A DNA stretch of 64,000 nt. Origin: Juglans regia (Eukaryota; Streptophyta; Magnoliopsida; Fagales; Juglandaceae). Below are positions 13,738 through 26,744 of this stretch, piece by piece (within the stretch, counting starts at the first letter, position 1; each line of letters opens with the position of its first letter). The translations under genes were made by a program, and so were the position numbers. Below the pieces are notes generated by a model. The model made no database searches. It was given only the letters and a program-made list of their open reading frames with translations, and was not told where the DNA came from. The stretch is from positions 28,352,558 through 28,416,557 of the forward strand of contig NC_049916.1 of NCBI RefSeq assembly GCF_001411555.2. The letters run 5' to 3'.

Positions 13738-13907
13738 ATATATAAATATTATATATATATATATACACGCGCCCATATATGTTAATAGTAGAGATTAGTA
13801 CCCTTGATCAAAGATGTTCATGATCTGACTTCTCTGTACTAGCCGTCATAGTACCTAGCTAATTGATGCTGCTCAACCCTCGCGTTTAGCCAAAAAAAAA
13901 AAAAAAA

Positions 13908-14462
13908 ATGAAGGGTTATTCGAAGATCAAAGTCATAGATCACACCCAGAAATCCAGATCCATGGAGTTTTCGGATGTTTCAATTTCATTTCCTCATGAT
14001 CAAACCTTAAAACCCACCAAAAACATGATCACTAACTCATATGAAGCCCAAGAAAGCAATCAGATCAGCAAGGACAGCAACAGCAAGAACATGACGGCCA
14101 ACAACCAAAAGTGTTTACCAGATCATGAGCAAGTTGATCAAGACGAAGCCGGAAACTATAAGCTGGAGAGGTATGGCGCGGTACTGAGCAGGAACTGCTC
14201 AGTTTCCTCAAACTCTGGATTCCAGTCTGCAGTTAAGAGGGCATTGTCAATGAGAAGATCATCATCATCAGTTTCCGAGAGGTACTGTAGGATCCATGAC
14301 CAGTCTATGACCCTAGCATCCCCCCCTACTGATGATGATGATGATGATGATGGGGACAGTACAGCTAGTGCGTCAAGAAGAAGAAGATCATCAATGGATC
14401 CGAAGAAACACAGACCGGGAGGCAAGATCCTTAAAGCCTGTAAGCGCCTTTTTGGACTGTAG
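13908..14462 (+). CDS. Unrecognised 184-aa plant protein, single exon
   Basis: An intact reading frame with better coding texture than its AT-rich surroundings. The first ATG (13908) follows a long A-run. The protein is hydrophilic, with no membrane segment. It has a Ser/Arg-rich stretch at about 110-124 (RALSMRRSSSSVSERYC), an acidic run of seven Asp at about 142-148, then a basic patch (SRRRRSS) and the C-terminal end GGKILKACKRLFGL. Basic clusters suggest nuclear location, which is inference. Short plant proteins with a C-terminal CKRLFG-like motif exist, but I cannot name a family or function. The gene stands alone between MITE clusters. TATA-like repeats upstream are not informative in this AT-rich context. 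Confidence 0.65.
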   Translation: MKGYSKIKVIDHTQKSRSMEFSDVSISFPHDQTLKPTKNMITNSYEAQESNQISKDSNSKNMTANNQKCLPDHEQVDQDEAGNYKLERYGAVLSRNCSVSSNSGFQSAVKRALSMRRSSSSVSERYCRIHDQSMTLASPPTDDDDDDDGDSTASASRRRRSSMDPKKHRPGGKILKACKRLFGL

Positions 14463-14973
14463 CTTTTTTTTTTTTTTTTGGTAATATTTAATTAATTAGC
14501 GGATCAACTCGACCTTGTATCTGTTGCAGCGCCTAGCTTGATATATACTACGGTTTCGTGATAACCTTTTTGTTATGCCCAAATCATGATCATGAGGTGC
14601 TTTTTGTTTTTGTTTTTGAAGTTATTGTACTTGGATTAATGTATGACTAGTTCTAGCTAGGGAGAGTTTTGTATGCATGGTTTCATGTTTGGAAGAATTT
14701 TCCTTTATGCTTTTTGTTTTCCAGATATATATATTTATATATATATATATTCTAAATGATTGGACTTCGATTGTGAAATTGTTGAGTACGGCATTCTTAT
14801 TGGATAAATAAGAAAAAAAAAGAGAGAGATTTAGATCAAATAGTGTAATCAATTTGGTTTGCATTATTATTAATGAATTGTTGCATGTTTTATTGCAAGT
14901 ATACTAATTACTTTTAATTGATAATGTAAAAGAGATTTTGATCGAATAACGTATGATCATCCAAATTAGTGAG
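14463..14973. other. 3' flank of the 184-aa gene
   Basis: AT-rich non-coding sequence with a poly-T run directly after the stop and a (TA)n run near 14724-14750. It probably includes the 3' UTR. I see nothing else. Confidence 0.5.
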
Positions 14974-14981
14974 ATAGCAAT

Positions 14982-15731
14982 TAGGGGTGTCAAATCGTGT
15001 TAACGGGTCGTGTTCGTGTCGTGTCAAGGCATGTACATTACACTTAACGGGTCAACACGAACACGACCCGTTAAGGATTTCGTGTCAAAATTCCAAACCC
15101 AAACACGACACGGTAAGATAACGGGTTGACACGACACGACCCGTTATGACCCGTTAATGAATAATAAATAAATTGACACGATATGACACGACACGACCCG
15201 TTCCGTTTCAACCCGTTTACGTTAATGAGTTGAATAAATACGATACGACACGACACGACCCGTTTGACTTAATTGATTTTATATAAATATTTAAATATAA
15301 ATAATATCTATAAAAAATAAAAAACTAACAACAAGTCTAAAATTACAATCCAAACAAATATGATCCACACAATTTATAATAATATTCATTATCAAATATA
15401 ATAAACAAAACATATAATGTTAATATATTAATATTACAATCCCAAATATAATAAAAAATTTTAAATACAGATCTAAACAAATTTAGAATTTAAAGAAGAA
15501 AGTGGAGCATCCTCATTGCCCTTTAGGTCTAAGGGTATAAAGGTAAATTTAATTTTCTTAACGGGTCATAACGGGTTATAACGGGTTGACCCGTTAGTGA
15601 CCCGTTAAGCAATCGTGTCATAACGGGTCAACCCGTTTTGACCCGAACCCGTTAAGGCTAAACCCTAACCCGCTTTTATCGTGTCGTGTTCGTATTGGGT
15701 TAACGGGTCGTGTCACATATTGCCACCCCTA
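14982..15731. mobile_element. hAT-type non-autonomous transposon, ACGGGTCGTG family
   Basis: A perfect 8-bp target duplication ATAGCAAT lies at 14974-14981 and 15732-15739. The ends TAGGGGTG and CACCCCTA are inverse complements. Both end regions are packed with ACGGGT, ACACGAC and CGTGTCGTGT units in inverted orientation across the element; the 15280-15550 core is AT-rich. There is no transposase frame. The insertion appears recent because the duplication is intact. Confidence 0.88.
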
Positions 15732-15890
15732 ATAGCAATATGCATCGATCTGCGTTTAAAATGGGCGGATGTGCACGAAATTCATTTACTTACGATCATT
15801 GGTACTATAACGATGATGGAGTCCTTATTTACAAGGTATCCAATCACTTTCATTTTTTTATATTTTGTTCTAACTTTATTATTATTATTT

Positions 15891-16091
15891 GGGAAATGCT
15901 TCTCCCACAGAAGGTGGCACCAATTGTATTTTTTTATTTTTTACTTAATTGTTAAGTAATTATTTTAAAATGAATTTTTACTTTTATTTTTTTAAATATT
16001 TAATGAATTTTAAAAAAAAAAAAACAGATAAAAAAGTTTTTACCTATTCGATAGTTGGTTTCGGGTGGACTCTGTGGGAGTAGCACCGTCC
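15891..16091. mobile_element. Mutator-like MITE, 9-bp target duplication
   Basis: TTATTATTT occurs directly at 15882-15890 and 16092-16100. The left end contains TGCTTCTCCCACAGA, and the right end is the inverse of TGCTACTCCCACAGA. Element length is 201 bp with an AT-rich loop. A nine-base duplication suggests a Mutator-type element, but the ATT-repeat context weakens the duplication call. Confidence 0.55.
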
Positions 16092-16415
16092 TTATTATTT
16101 TACCTAATAAAAATCTATGGCAATTGGCAGATCCAGAAAACCAGAAAAGAGAGAGAGAGAGAGCATCACGCACGGCCATAAGATGTTGGGCGGCTACCTA
16201 AAAAATAGGAAAAAAAATAAAAGAAGGGGATGTTGGGCGGCACTTAAGGCCTAACAAATACAAACAACAGGACAAGTGAGACCCGCAGGACACCGGGCTG
16301 TTGGTTTTTTTTTTTAGTCACAACCGGTACAAATTTTACATTTTGTTTTTTGTTTTTTTATTTTTTAAACATCTTTATATATTTTTAAAAAATAAAAACA
16401 TTACCAACACACTAA

Positions 16416-16567
16416 AGAGACGTTTGTATTCACAGTTCATCTCAACTCTTTTCACTATTATTCATTATTATTCATCAACTTCAACTCATAAATTTCACTA
16501 CTATTCACAACTCATCTCACTACTATTCACAATCAATTTCAAGTCATCTTCGAATCCAAACGTCTCC
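16416..16567. mobile_element. PIF/Harbinger (Tourist)-like MITE with GTTTGGATTC-type ends
   Basis: Flanked by TAA at 16413-16415 and 16568-16570. The ends AGAGACGTTTGTATTC and GAATCCAAACGTCTCC are near-perfect inverse complements. Its interior of ACTATTCAC/CAACTCATCTC repeats resembles the MITEs at 46930-47088 and 27720-27944. Confidence 0.75.
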
Positions 16568-18212
16568 TAAAAGTTATTTCATTAAAAAAAATAAAAAATT
16601 AAATATATGAGCGGTCAAAATAAAAAGGCAAACTCATTAGATATACTTGCATTTTTCTTAAATTAAAGGTTAATATTCATAGCTTCTAATAAAGCTATAA
16701 AAATAAGAAAAAAGCTGGATGCAGGCGAGTTTGCGCACAAAAAAGATCTGGCATGGCCAGTTGGAAATTGATACGGTGTGTTTACATAAGATGTTTTAAA
16801 TTGAAACAATGTGTTTCAATTGGGAGACCTGAACGAAGAGTCAAAATTTGAAAATAAAATGTAAGCAAACAGGTTCTTTTTGTTGTTGAAATCTTCAAGG
16901 TTTTGTGAGGTGATTTTGGGGAAGCTAAAGTAAAACTTGCACCCTCAGTGTTCTCTGGTTGTTCATGGTGGTTGTTAGGGTTATCTTGCGTAGGATCATC
17001 CTCCGCCACATCGAGAGCTCGCTTCTGAATCGATATTGTTTTCGAAGCAAAATCCAGAGAATCTTGAAGAAGGTTTGTATACACTTATGGAATGAATAGT
17101 TACTCTGGTTAGAGAAAAATACAGGGAGAAAGAGAAAGATGAAGGTGACGCAGTGTGGTTATGGTGGACTTAACCTTCAGAAAAGCATTAAAATAGTATG
17201 TGAGAGAGGATGCGTGATGTACATCACAACTTAATGCCAACGTTACTATTTTCTTTATTGGGTGTAGGGGGGCGGCATTTGGCAAATTAGTATTAAAATC
17301 ACGTGATGTACATGTAAAGAAAGAAGTAGTCCGAGAAAGATGCCACGTTAGCTTCGTGCTCAAATTCGTACGCGAAAGTGCCTATATGTAGCGGTGCTCA
17401 ATTCGCTCTAGCAGTTTCTTTTTAACGACCTTCATTATCTTACTTTTTTAATTATTTTTCTTCTCTCTCTCTTTTTTTTTTAACAATTGTCGTTTTGTTA
17501 ATTCTCAACATTAATTTATATCGTAACGATTTCGAATAATAATGATTCAACCAATACGATTGATATGTTGATATTGGAGTTTTTTTAAACTCGAATTTAA
17601 GGTAATTACTTCATATTTTATAATAATTTTAAAAATAAGATTATAAAAAATTGTGTATATCATTTAGCAGTATAAAAAAAAAAAAAAAAATACTGTCGAC
17701 GGAGATAGACGTTGGCATTGCAATTGGCATCCATTGAAAATACAGTGGCAGAGAGACAGAGAGAGGAAGAACAGGAATTAGAAACATGAGGCGTGGGTGC
17801 ATGCATGCGTGGGGAAACAGTAAACATTGTTCTACCAAAACAAACCCAACTTTCCTATTTTCGACTCCTAAAAATCATCCTTAAATCTCTCTTTTTCCTC
17901 CGCTGTTTTTCGTTTCCATGTACATAATATCTTTCATGATTTTAATCTTCTTCTTCTTTAAACTCTCTCTTCCTCTCTGTTGTCATTTTTTGTTTTCATA
18001 TTTATCAGTGATCTTTACTCTCACGCCTTCAAGTACGTACTCGAGAATTTCTTCTTTTTTTAACTCAAATTCAATTAAAGCATTTTCGTTCTGTTCAGAA
18101 TTTAATATTGATTGTGTGTGTGTTTTTTCTTAATGGAATTGCAGATTTGGTATACGAAAAGGGGTCTGATTTGGGATCAGTAAGCAAGAGCGAGTTCAAT
18201 ATACACATAATA
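16568..18212. other. Intergenic region and 5' UTR of the PB1 gene
   Basis: No supported gene. Minus-strand frames at 16782-17084 and 17109-17363 lack recognisable similarity. Pyrimidine-rich sequence at 17880-18130 and an acceptor (TTGCAG, ending 18145) suggest a 5' UTR exon from 18146 leading to the start at 18213. Confidence 0.4.
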
Positions 18213-19440
18213 ATGGCGGGTGAAAATGAAGGTGGTTGTACTGATAATAATGGAGAAAGGTTGAGCGAAACGACATCACCTAAGAACAGGGTTAAGTTCC
18301 TGTGTAGCCATGGCGGGAGGATCCTCCCTAGGCCCACCGACGGTCAGCTCAAGTACGTTGGTGGTGAGACACGTGTCATCGCCATTCCTCGCGACATTTC
18401 ATTCTCAGGTTTCGAATGTGATATCATCACGATCACCTGAATCCAATCTATTTACGCATCTCATGAACTAAATGAATGTGTGCAGCAATTTGCTTTTTGG
18501 AATTCATATGGAAATAAAATTCGCATGTTAGCGGTATAGATTTATCTTATGTTATTGAATAACATAAATGTACTCTTATTCCTCAATGAATGGCGGCCTG
18601 GTTGTTGTTAACAGAGCTAATGAAGAAGGTGGTTGCAGTGTTTGATGTAGATACGATCCTCAAGTACCAAGTAATCCCAGAGGATCTTGATGCCTTGGTG
18701 TCTGTTAGATCCGACGAGGACCTCAAGCATATGCTCGATGAATATGACCGCCATGAAAGCGAAGCGACTCCAAGGCTCCGAACCTTCTTGTTCCCATCCA
18801 ACCCCATCACGGTCGACAACCAAGCCACCTACCCTGAACCCCATGCACTGGAGCAGCGTTATGTTGATGCCATTAATGGCATTATCCGCACAACCACTGC
18901 TTCTACACTCACCTCTATAAATACAAATCGTGTCACCTTACTATGTCTTCTGCTTGCTCTTCTCCCCACTGTTCTTCCCCAAAAGCTCAAAATGTTGATC
19001 CTTTGTATGACACCATCTCGTCAAATGGCTACCGGCAGAATGGTCTGGTTTCTATGCATAAGGTCCACAGCTCCCCTAACCTTTGCAGCCTCAACAACTT
19101 CCAGAACCATAGCAATGGGCTTGGCAACCACCACTTGTGTCAGCACCACCACTACCAAAACCATCCACACCAACATCACCATGGCTATTATCATTCCAGA
19201 CCACCAATCGACCCTCATAATAAAGGTGTTGGTGGTGAAATGTTAGCTCGAACTTTGTCATCAGGCAGGGCTGATATCGGGAGGAGCATGATGGGTTATC
19301 GCATAAACAACTATTACCCATCAAGTAGGCATCGAAGAGAGGGTGGAGGCTGCAATGTGTGTGGATATGAATGCGGGTTTTATGGGTGTGGCGGGTTCGA
19401 GATATCAGGTACCAGGAGTGTTCCTCGGAGTCCAAGATAA
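18213..19440 (+). CDS. PB1 (octicosapeptide/Phox/Bem1p) domain protein with an apparent frameshift
   Basis: Exon 1 (18213-18408) and exon 2 (18615-19440) join in phase 1 (TCTCAG|GTTT donor, TAACAG acceptor). The start MAGENEG precedes a PB1 domain at about residues 24-115. It has the basic cluster KNRVKFLCSHGGRILPRP and the acidic OPCA-like segment with VRSDEDLKHMLDEYD. PB1 domains mediate head-to-tail protein oligomerisation. After about residue 175 the frame that started in exon 2 loses family texture. The family-like low-complexity tail (SACSSPHCSSPKAQ, then His-rich, ending RSVPRSPR at 19438-19440) is in a different frame. A one-base deletion around 18900-18945 explains this. Without the shift the product would end at 19246 (276 aa). 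Possible causes are a true mutation, an assembly error, or an improbably short 56-bp intron. It resembles the short PB1 protein type of At5g49920 (from memory). Confidence 0.75.
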
Positions 19441-22400
19441 AATTTCGGGAGAGAAGAAAGGCTTGAAGATGGAGGTCAGGCTATCAGAAGCGAGTAGAGA
19501 AGACCTTGTAAATATTGTTATAGATTATTATATATATCCATTGGGCAGGTTTGAAACTTAAAATAGATCATACTCAATTAAGCTCATGCGTGTAAGCTAT
19601 ATGAAGATATTACAGGCAGGTAGGTACATATAAAAGAACAAACATTGAACGACAAGCAAAGATGAGTAGCTCCTGTGCAATTATCCCCTCTATATATATA
19701 CATGATAATCATCGGCAGAATCATCACTGAGACAAAATGCACGACAATTTCTTCCCTCAAATCCGTCATGTTGCATTTATGTAATATTTCTTCAAAAAGT
19801 GGCAATTGCCCCAAAATTTTGCTACTGAGGGGAACTTTAAATAGTCTTATATCTCTATTTTCAATTGCATTCTTTTTCCCGGAAGGCAAAATAAGACTCT
19901 GTAACCCTGACCAAGTTAATCCAATCCCCGCAAAATCAATTCTCATACACATTAGCAAAGAATAATCGACGAGCGGCAAAAAAATATCCACTTTTTGCTC
20001 TGACTTGCTGTCAGTGAAATCTGCATCGATAACATCTCCATCAGGCCCCTTGCCGGATGATTCTGAAGGCCCAAATTCACCACCAGGTGCCGGCCCAGGA
20101 CCAGCACCTGCACCACCTGGTTGATTGTAAAGGGACTGGCCAAGCTGCATGACTTCTTGATTTAGGGCCGCCATAGCGTCCTTAATGGCTTGGGTGGAAC
20201 CCCCTGAAACTGCATCCTTGAGCTCTCCAAGTTTTGCCTCCACCTTCTCTTTCACTGGGCCTGGAACCTTATCTCCCAGCTCCTTGAGTTGTTGCTTCTC
20301 TGTCTGGTATACAATAGAATCAGCTTGGTTCTTAGTGTCAATCGCATCTCTCCTTTCCTTGTCCTCCTTTGAAAACTTCTCCGCCTCCTTGACCATTCTC
20401 TCCACCTGCATATTTCACACACATTTTACCTTGGTACTCTCCGGCTTTTGACCTAATGCTACAAAACCCAATAAAGTCTACTGTCAGGTTCCAAGCACAG
20501 CATAAATTAAATGAGATAAACCACTATATTCTATACCTATTCATCTTCATTGGAAACAACAACATACCTCATCACCGGGTAAGGTGCTAGCACCAGTAAT
20601 TGTTGTCTTGCTTCTTCCCTGTGCCCTTGTCAACCGCAGTGACTGAGAGGATACCATTGGCATCAATGTCAAATCTTACTTCAATTTGAGGAAACCCACG
20701 AGGTGCAGGTGGGAGGGATACCATCCAGACGGAAGCTACCAAGAGATTTGTTGTCCCTAACAAACTCTCGCTCGCCTTTGGAGAACACTAATCTCGACAC
20801 TGGTCTGCCCATCTGCAGATGTAGAAAACACCTCGGACTTGGATGCTGGCAGGGTAGTATTTCTTGGGATGATCTTTGTCATCACACCACCCTGGGTTTC
20901 TAGGCCCAGTGACAACAGTGAAACATCCAAAAGCACGATATCACTGACATCCCCAGATAAAACACCAGCCTATAATAAAATATGAAAAAATCTTCTCGAC
21001 AGCCTACAGTTGGCGGAAGCCACAACACACCTAACGTTTTGGGTTGAAAAAAAAAAACAACTGCGTAAGGTGTGTGGAGAGTGCAATGTACAGTAGGCTG
21101 TTGTATAGAAATTCGCAGGCATGAAAATCGTATTTTAGTGTGAGATTGTGGTTCCGCAATGAATAAGGAGAAACATAAATCAATATTCGTAAAGCAGTAG
21201 GCATAAAAGCGTGATCTTTTGAAATTAAGTGATAAACCATGAATATTTTAAAAAGGCATACAACCTCAAATCGAATGAACTACCTGCTAAAATAATTCAA
21301 ATATTTGCAGTTTTCTATGAACAGAAGTTTCTGTTAAACAGATTGTGATCATATAAGAAGATTTTTTTTTTGATAAATGATTGTGATCATATAAGATTGT
21401 CCCGCAAAACTATCCTAGCAGTCAATAGATGGATATCATCTTCATCTTTATTATCAGAAGAATCTTCAACTAACTGTTTTCTCAGCCAAATATTGGAACA
21501 TTGCATAAGTTAGTCTTTTGCACTACTTAAAAAGTTCATTTTTGCAAAGCACAGCAGATCTGTGAGCTCCGTTAACAATATTAATGTCGACTGATTAGTA
21601 GCTCAAAGCCATATTCTGTGGATGACCACGCCTATAGGAGATTTAAAAAAATAAAAAACAAAAATCTGTATTACTGACAGTAAAACCAGAGGATGCTAGA
21701 CTGAAGTTATCTGTTGATCTTGTGAGAATACTGCATACCATGATGAAGCCCTTCCGGAGTGTAAGGTAATCAGCACGAACCACCGAACGCCCAAATTGCC
21801 GGAAGAAACATGTCTGCAATTTCAATAAACCATACAGCTTAGCACAAATATTATACCAACACAACAAAAGCAGAAAAACATACATGGAGGGAAAAAAAAA
21901 TTGTATACAAGTGTGGAAAAATTCAAAGTTAAGAAATAGTACAAAGAAAGCACACATACACTTCTGGCACTAGTCATTGCAAAGCAGTATACGTGTGCAT
22001 AAAATATTAAAAGTAAGAAAAATAACTACAGGGGAAAATCAATTACATCAACAGATAGAATAAAAGAATCTAAAAACAGAATATGGGGAGAAGAGAGTAT
22101 ATTATCCTTCTAATAATCGCCCTGTGGTGGTTTTTTTAATAATAATAATAATCCAGTTGACTGCAATCTGAAATCCTAGAATAGTATTGCAGTGGATCTA
22201 AACTCCTCATTATGCTCGGAATTGAACCTATATTACCATTACTGCCTATATCCTTCTAATAATCCCCTATGGTGGTTCATTTATTGCAAACAAAGACATT
22301 TGCTGAAATTTTTGCAGACAGTAAGAAAGGACCCCACAAATCTCTTAACCCATTACTGCATTTACAACCCCACATTTTTTGAATTTTACTTTTCCAAATA

Positions 22401-22539
22401 TGTTCTTAGAATTTCCACAATACACTTTCACTGACACTCCAATTAAATCCCTCTAGCATTGAAGATTAAAAGAAGGAAAAATACAATGAGTAAGTAGGTA
22501 AGTTAAGGAACCCAAACCAAACACACTTAGCAAATTTAT

Positions 22540-22934
22540 TGTGATACCCCATATGATATGGATAATGGTAGGTGGTGTATGGGATCTCACATTGCTTGGG
22601 AAGGAGAAGTTCTTGCTCTTTATAAGGTTCCAATGGGCTCTAATTGTATCATTGACTAGTCCTTTTAGAGTATAGGCCATGTGGTTTGAGCCTTCAATTG
22701 GGACGTTACAAATAGTATCAGAGCCTTTCCCAACCAGAAATGTGGGACTTGAGCCGTGCCACCTACAATAGATAGGCCCGACGAGGATGTCGAGAATTTA
22801 AAGGGAGTAGATTGTGATACCCCATATGATATGGATAATGGTAGGTGGTGTATGGGATCCCACATTGCTTGGGAATGAAAAGTTCTTGCTCTTTATAAGG
22901 TTCCAATGGGCTCTAATTGTATCATTGACTACTC
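22540..22934 (+). mobile_element. TRIM-type miniature LTR retrotransposon, 3' LTR truncated
   Basis: A direct repeat beginning TGTGATACCCCATATGATAT occurs at 22540-22710 and from 22813 to about 22934. The first copy ends GACGTTACA and is followed at once by a primer-binding-site-like GTATCAGAGCC (22715-22725), as expected for initiator-Met tRNA priming. A purine-rich AAAGGGAG precedes the second copy. The internal region is only about 100 bp with no reading frame. The second LTR stops after CATTGACTA. A diverged LTR of the same family lies at 43425-43565. Confidence 0.82.
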
Positions 22935-25771
22935 TAGCCTTAGCATAATCATACAGTACAACAAAAGAGAAGGAAAAAAAAAAAATCTACCTACCACCCA
23001 GACAAGGAAACTATTCCTGACCCAAGGATTTGAAGTATGAAACTTGACAAATGTTGATTGCCTTCACAATGTCTCATTTCTTGTGATTTCTGTTAGCACA
23101 ATATATATATATATATATATATACATATATTAAAAAAGAGAGAAAGAACATACAATGGCAATACCAAACCACATCAATTAAAAAGTAACATACTCTAAAT
23201 AATGTAGGATCCTTGAATGAGAGTCAGAAAGATGGGTAATGTACTGTTATCTAATAGAAAGAGTGGCGGACCCACTTTGGCCCAAGGTGGGAAGTTTTTG
23301 CTCGGAGAAAATTGGCTTATGACCCATTGGCACTACTTGCTCCTGGCCAAAGAATATTTTAAAAGGCAATAATAACCTTCTCATGACAGTGGCCTCACAA
23401 CATTTATTTTTTTTAAAAGGTAGAGGCCCTAAAAGCATGTGCAGAAAATGCCTTGGCCACATAAGCAGCAAATTGGTAAATACTAAATTCGTATGCCTTT
23501 TTGTACATGACAAGTGTAACATGGAGGCTCCAGGCTAGTAGAAATTTCTTCAACAATTAACTGTTTTTGAATGAATTATTGGTTACCATAGTGAAAGGAA
23601 CTGGAGCTCACCAGCCCTATTAAAGGATGTAAATCTTGAATTTGTAAACACCAGTTCATTCCACACCGGCATAGATTCAAATGAAAAGCAAAAGGAAACA
23701 AAAGGCTGAGCAAATTTAAAAATGTACCCAAAACAAACAAAGGGCCAGCTCATGCTACACCGGCATAGATTCAAATGCAAAGCAAAAAGAAACAAAGTTT
23801 GAGCAGAGTTAAAAACGGACACACAAAAGCTAGGAAGGAAATTACCAACTTGTTGCCAATAGAAAAATTTAAAGTGTGGTTGATGGAACCATGCATATAC
23901 CAATATGTAATAACACTGTCATAATTCATCTAAACTATGGGTGCAAATTTAGGTTTTCACCTTTTATTCAACCTAAACTAACGTCATATTTACCATACTG
24001 TTGCAAACAATTGTTGGAAACTGGAACAAGATCATACAGATATTAAGTTATTAGATGCCTCCATTACTAACTTTTCCTAAAGTGATCCTACATATTGTAA
24101 AATAACACTATTGCTCTTCTACTACCTTCCTTCTTTGTTATTATCTATGTATTTTAAGCACATTAACCAAAGGACACAGATTCTGAACTTGAGTTAATTC
24201 TGTAGGTGTTTTATAATGAATTTATCTATCAGAATAAAAAAACAGGTTTTTATTTTTTATTTGGACATTGTCAGACCCTTGTAATTCTGCATGCTTGTTC
24301 ATTTTTAGCAGGTGAAAGTTAAGGCCAAAATTCAATTTGATGTAGGAATCCTAACATAGGCATATAGAGAAATAGATTATCAAAGTATAAAACATATGCT
24401 TCTGTAGGGTATAGAAGTCGGAAACAAACAGACCTTTCATTCTTAAGCTATTAAATTTTTTTATTACTCATCAACCTTGCAGAATATTGTAAAGCAAACA
24501 AAGAAAATCATTAAACAAAATTATAAGAATATGGAGGTAATTATGGCAGAGTGGGCCAATCTTCTCTGACAGTAACATTGAGGAACGGGATTCTTTTTTA
24601 TTTCTTTTTTTTTTTTCAAATGATTTATTCTATATAAGTTAATATAAGTTCTTATTTGATATATATAAGATATTGAGAAGGTTAACAGTTGGACTAATGA
24701 AGTATAACAACAGATCTCAAATAAGAAGAAAGTTTATTAACACTATATCAAAGACACCAAAATTTCATAACTAGGGCAATTCATCTATCCAAAAAGGAAC
24801 TGAAGCAACTTCATTTTCTTTTTCCATTTTTTATTGTGATGTTTGCTTTTATTCTTTTCATTCATTTGTAAGTAAATTAGTGTAATGGGATAAAGAGGCC
24901 TCTGTACCAGAAGAATGCAGATCTGAATCCAGAGAGGACCCAACAAGAATCTCATACTAAAACCAGTTTATTTGGTCTTGAATCTTCTGAGAATGTGTAG
25001 GTCTGGGCTTCAACGGTCTTGCTAATTAAATGTTCATCACGGTTTCTTATCCTTGCCTTTTAAAGCAATGATCAGCAGTAGAATGAATCTTTCCACTTTT
25101 CACTCACTTCAAATGCAGCAAAAGAGATAAGATCAACTAAGAAAAGTGCACTAAAAAAGGACTAATATTTTGCTGTGGAGGAGATTTTGGCATGTGTGTT
25201 GGAACTGTTGGGGAAAAGGTGTTAGTTATTAACACAGTGCATGATTATATTCAGTCACGGTTCTGTATCTTTAAGTGTGAAGTTAAAAGATACATGTGGC
25301 CACCTTCAGAGTTCCAGAATGCTCTGACTTGGGATACTTGCCTCTGTTTTTTAGACCACTCAAACTAAACCAATGACACTTGGAAAACTATACCTACCAC
25401 GTCATAAAGTAAGGAACCAGTTTGCCACTGAGTACTGAGAACCTTTGCTAGGGAATATTCACAAGAAAAGGGGCGGCCTAACTTATTAAGGGTATGTATG
25501 AATGCAGTTGTTAAATCAAATAAGCATTTATGTCATTCATTCATGCTGCCAGTAGATTTCTTTCCTGAGACAGGTAGTTACTTATGTATAGAAATTAGAT
25601 TAGGAGCAGGAAGTTCTCATCCTATGAGAAACAGTCATCCATCAAAATAAACTTTGAGGCAACATTTTTTTTTTTATGTAAACCCCAGAATCTCAAGCAA
25701 AAAATAAACTAGAAATACATGCACCTTAAAAAGTATATGGTGTCTTGTTTAAAGACTTGAGCAGTGCTACC

Positions 25772-25927
25772 CATAAGCCTCACACCCTGCACACCCACTT
25801 AAAAACATGTCATTTTACCTTTTTATCCTATTTTACTTACAAACATGTTTGGAATCATTTTTATTACATGGGTAAAAAAGTAAAATGATACATTTTTAAA
25901 TGGGTGTGCAAGATGTGAGGCTTATGT
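25772..25927. mobile_element. Fold-back MITE with long inverted arms
   Basis: CATAAGCCTCACACCCTGCA near 25772 is the imperfect inverse of TGCAAGATGTGAGGCTTATG near 25927. Pairing continues inward through CACCCACTTAAAAACATGTC and the matching right arm (ACATTTTTAAATGGGTGTG). The whole unit could form a hairpin of about 155 bases. No target duplication could be fixed. Confidence 0.7.
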
Positions 25928-26744
25928 CTATAATTTTTCTAAAGACATTGCTAATTTTCTGATGTTGGAAAATCAAACTTCAAAGAAAGGTGCATTGTAT
26001 TCAATCATCAAAAGCACCTCAACTGAAGCATTTAATCAGTGCCAGGTTGACTGAATGGTACTCATAGATATGCAAATATTATGGATGATGAGATTCTAAA
26101 GAACAAAAGAAATTCTAACCCTCACAACTTCCCTCAGAACCCAACAATGGGGTCAATGAGCAAAGATTGCCTCATGAAGGATCACCATCCAGAGGTCAAT
26201 GGAATATGGGCCTAAAACTGTGCTGAAATTACAGATGGAACCACTTCTGCTCCGCGAGATAGATAGATTGTCTGCATTTGCCTGAAATTACAGATCAAAC
26301 ACCTTCCTCCTATTATTACTTCCGCAAACTCTCATTTCATTTTACAGCAATCCTTATTACATTGCAGCTTTTTCCCATTTCTCATTTCATTACAACAAAA
26401 TTCACAAGTTACACGGAATTACAATGAGGTCCATAACAAAACACAAAGCAAACAAATTGCTACAACCAGGGACAGTCTTGAAGAGAGGGAGAAGGGGGAG
26501 GGCGTTTGAAGAGCTGGTGGTGTGACATTAAAATCTTCTCTAAGTGACTCTGATTCCTCTGTTTCAGGGTGAGAGAAAGAGAGAGAGAAGAGACCAATTA
26601 AGGACCCTAATTTTCTGGAAAATTATCCATGCCCTAAGCATACTCATCTTAGAAACACACATAAATCACATCTTGATGTACACATGAAGAACATAGCATG
26701 TATAAATGGGAAAATGGTAGTACAATATTTACCTAGCAAACCAT

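Noticed and set aside
14156..14425. Minus-strand frame opposite the 184-aa gene
   Set aside because: Composition (poly-Ser, Asp/Leu-rich) is a mirror of the sense codons. The sense frame is longer and starts at a reasonable ATG.
15681..15959. 92-aa and 81-aa frames
   Set aside because: They start inside the hAT-type element end and run into an AT-rich MITE, so they are chance frames.
18095..18337. Minus-strand 80-aa frame over PB1 exon 1
   Set aside because: Opposite to a recognised PB1 domain; no similarity.
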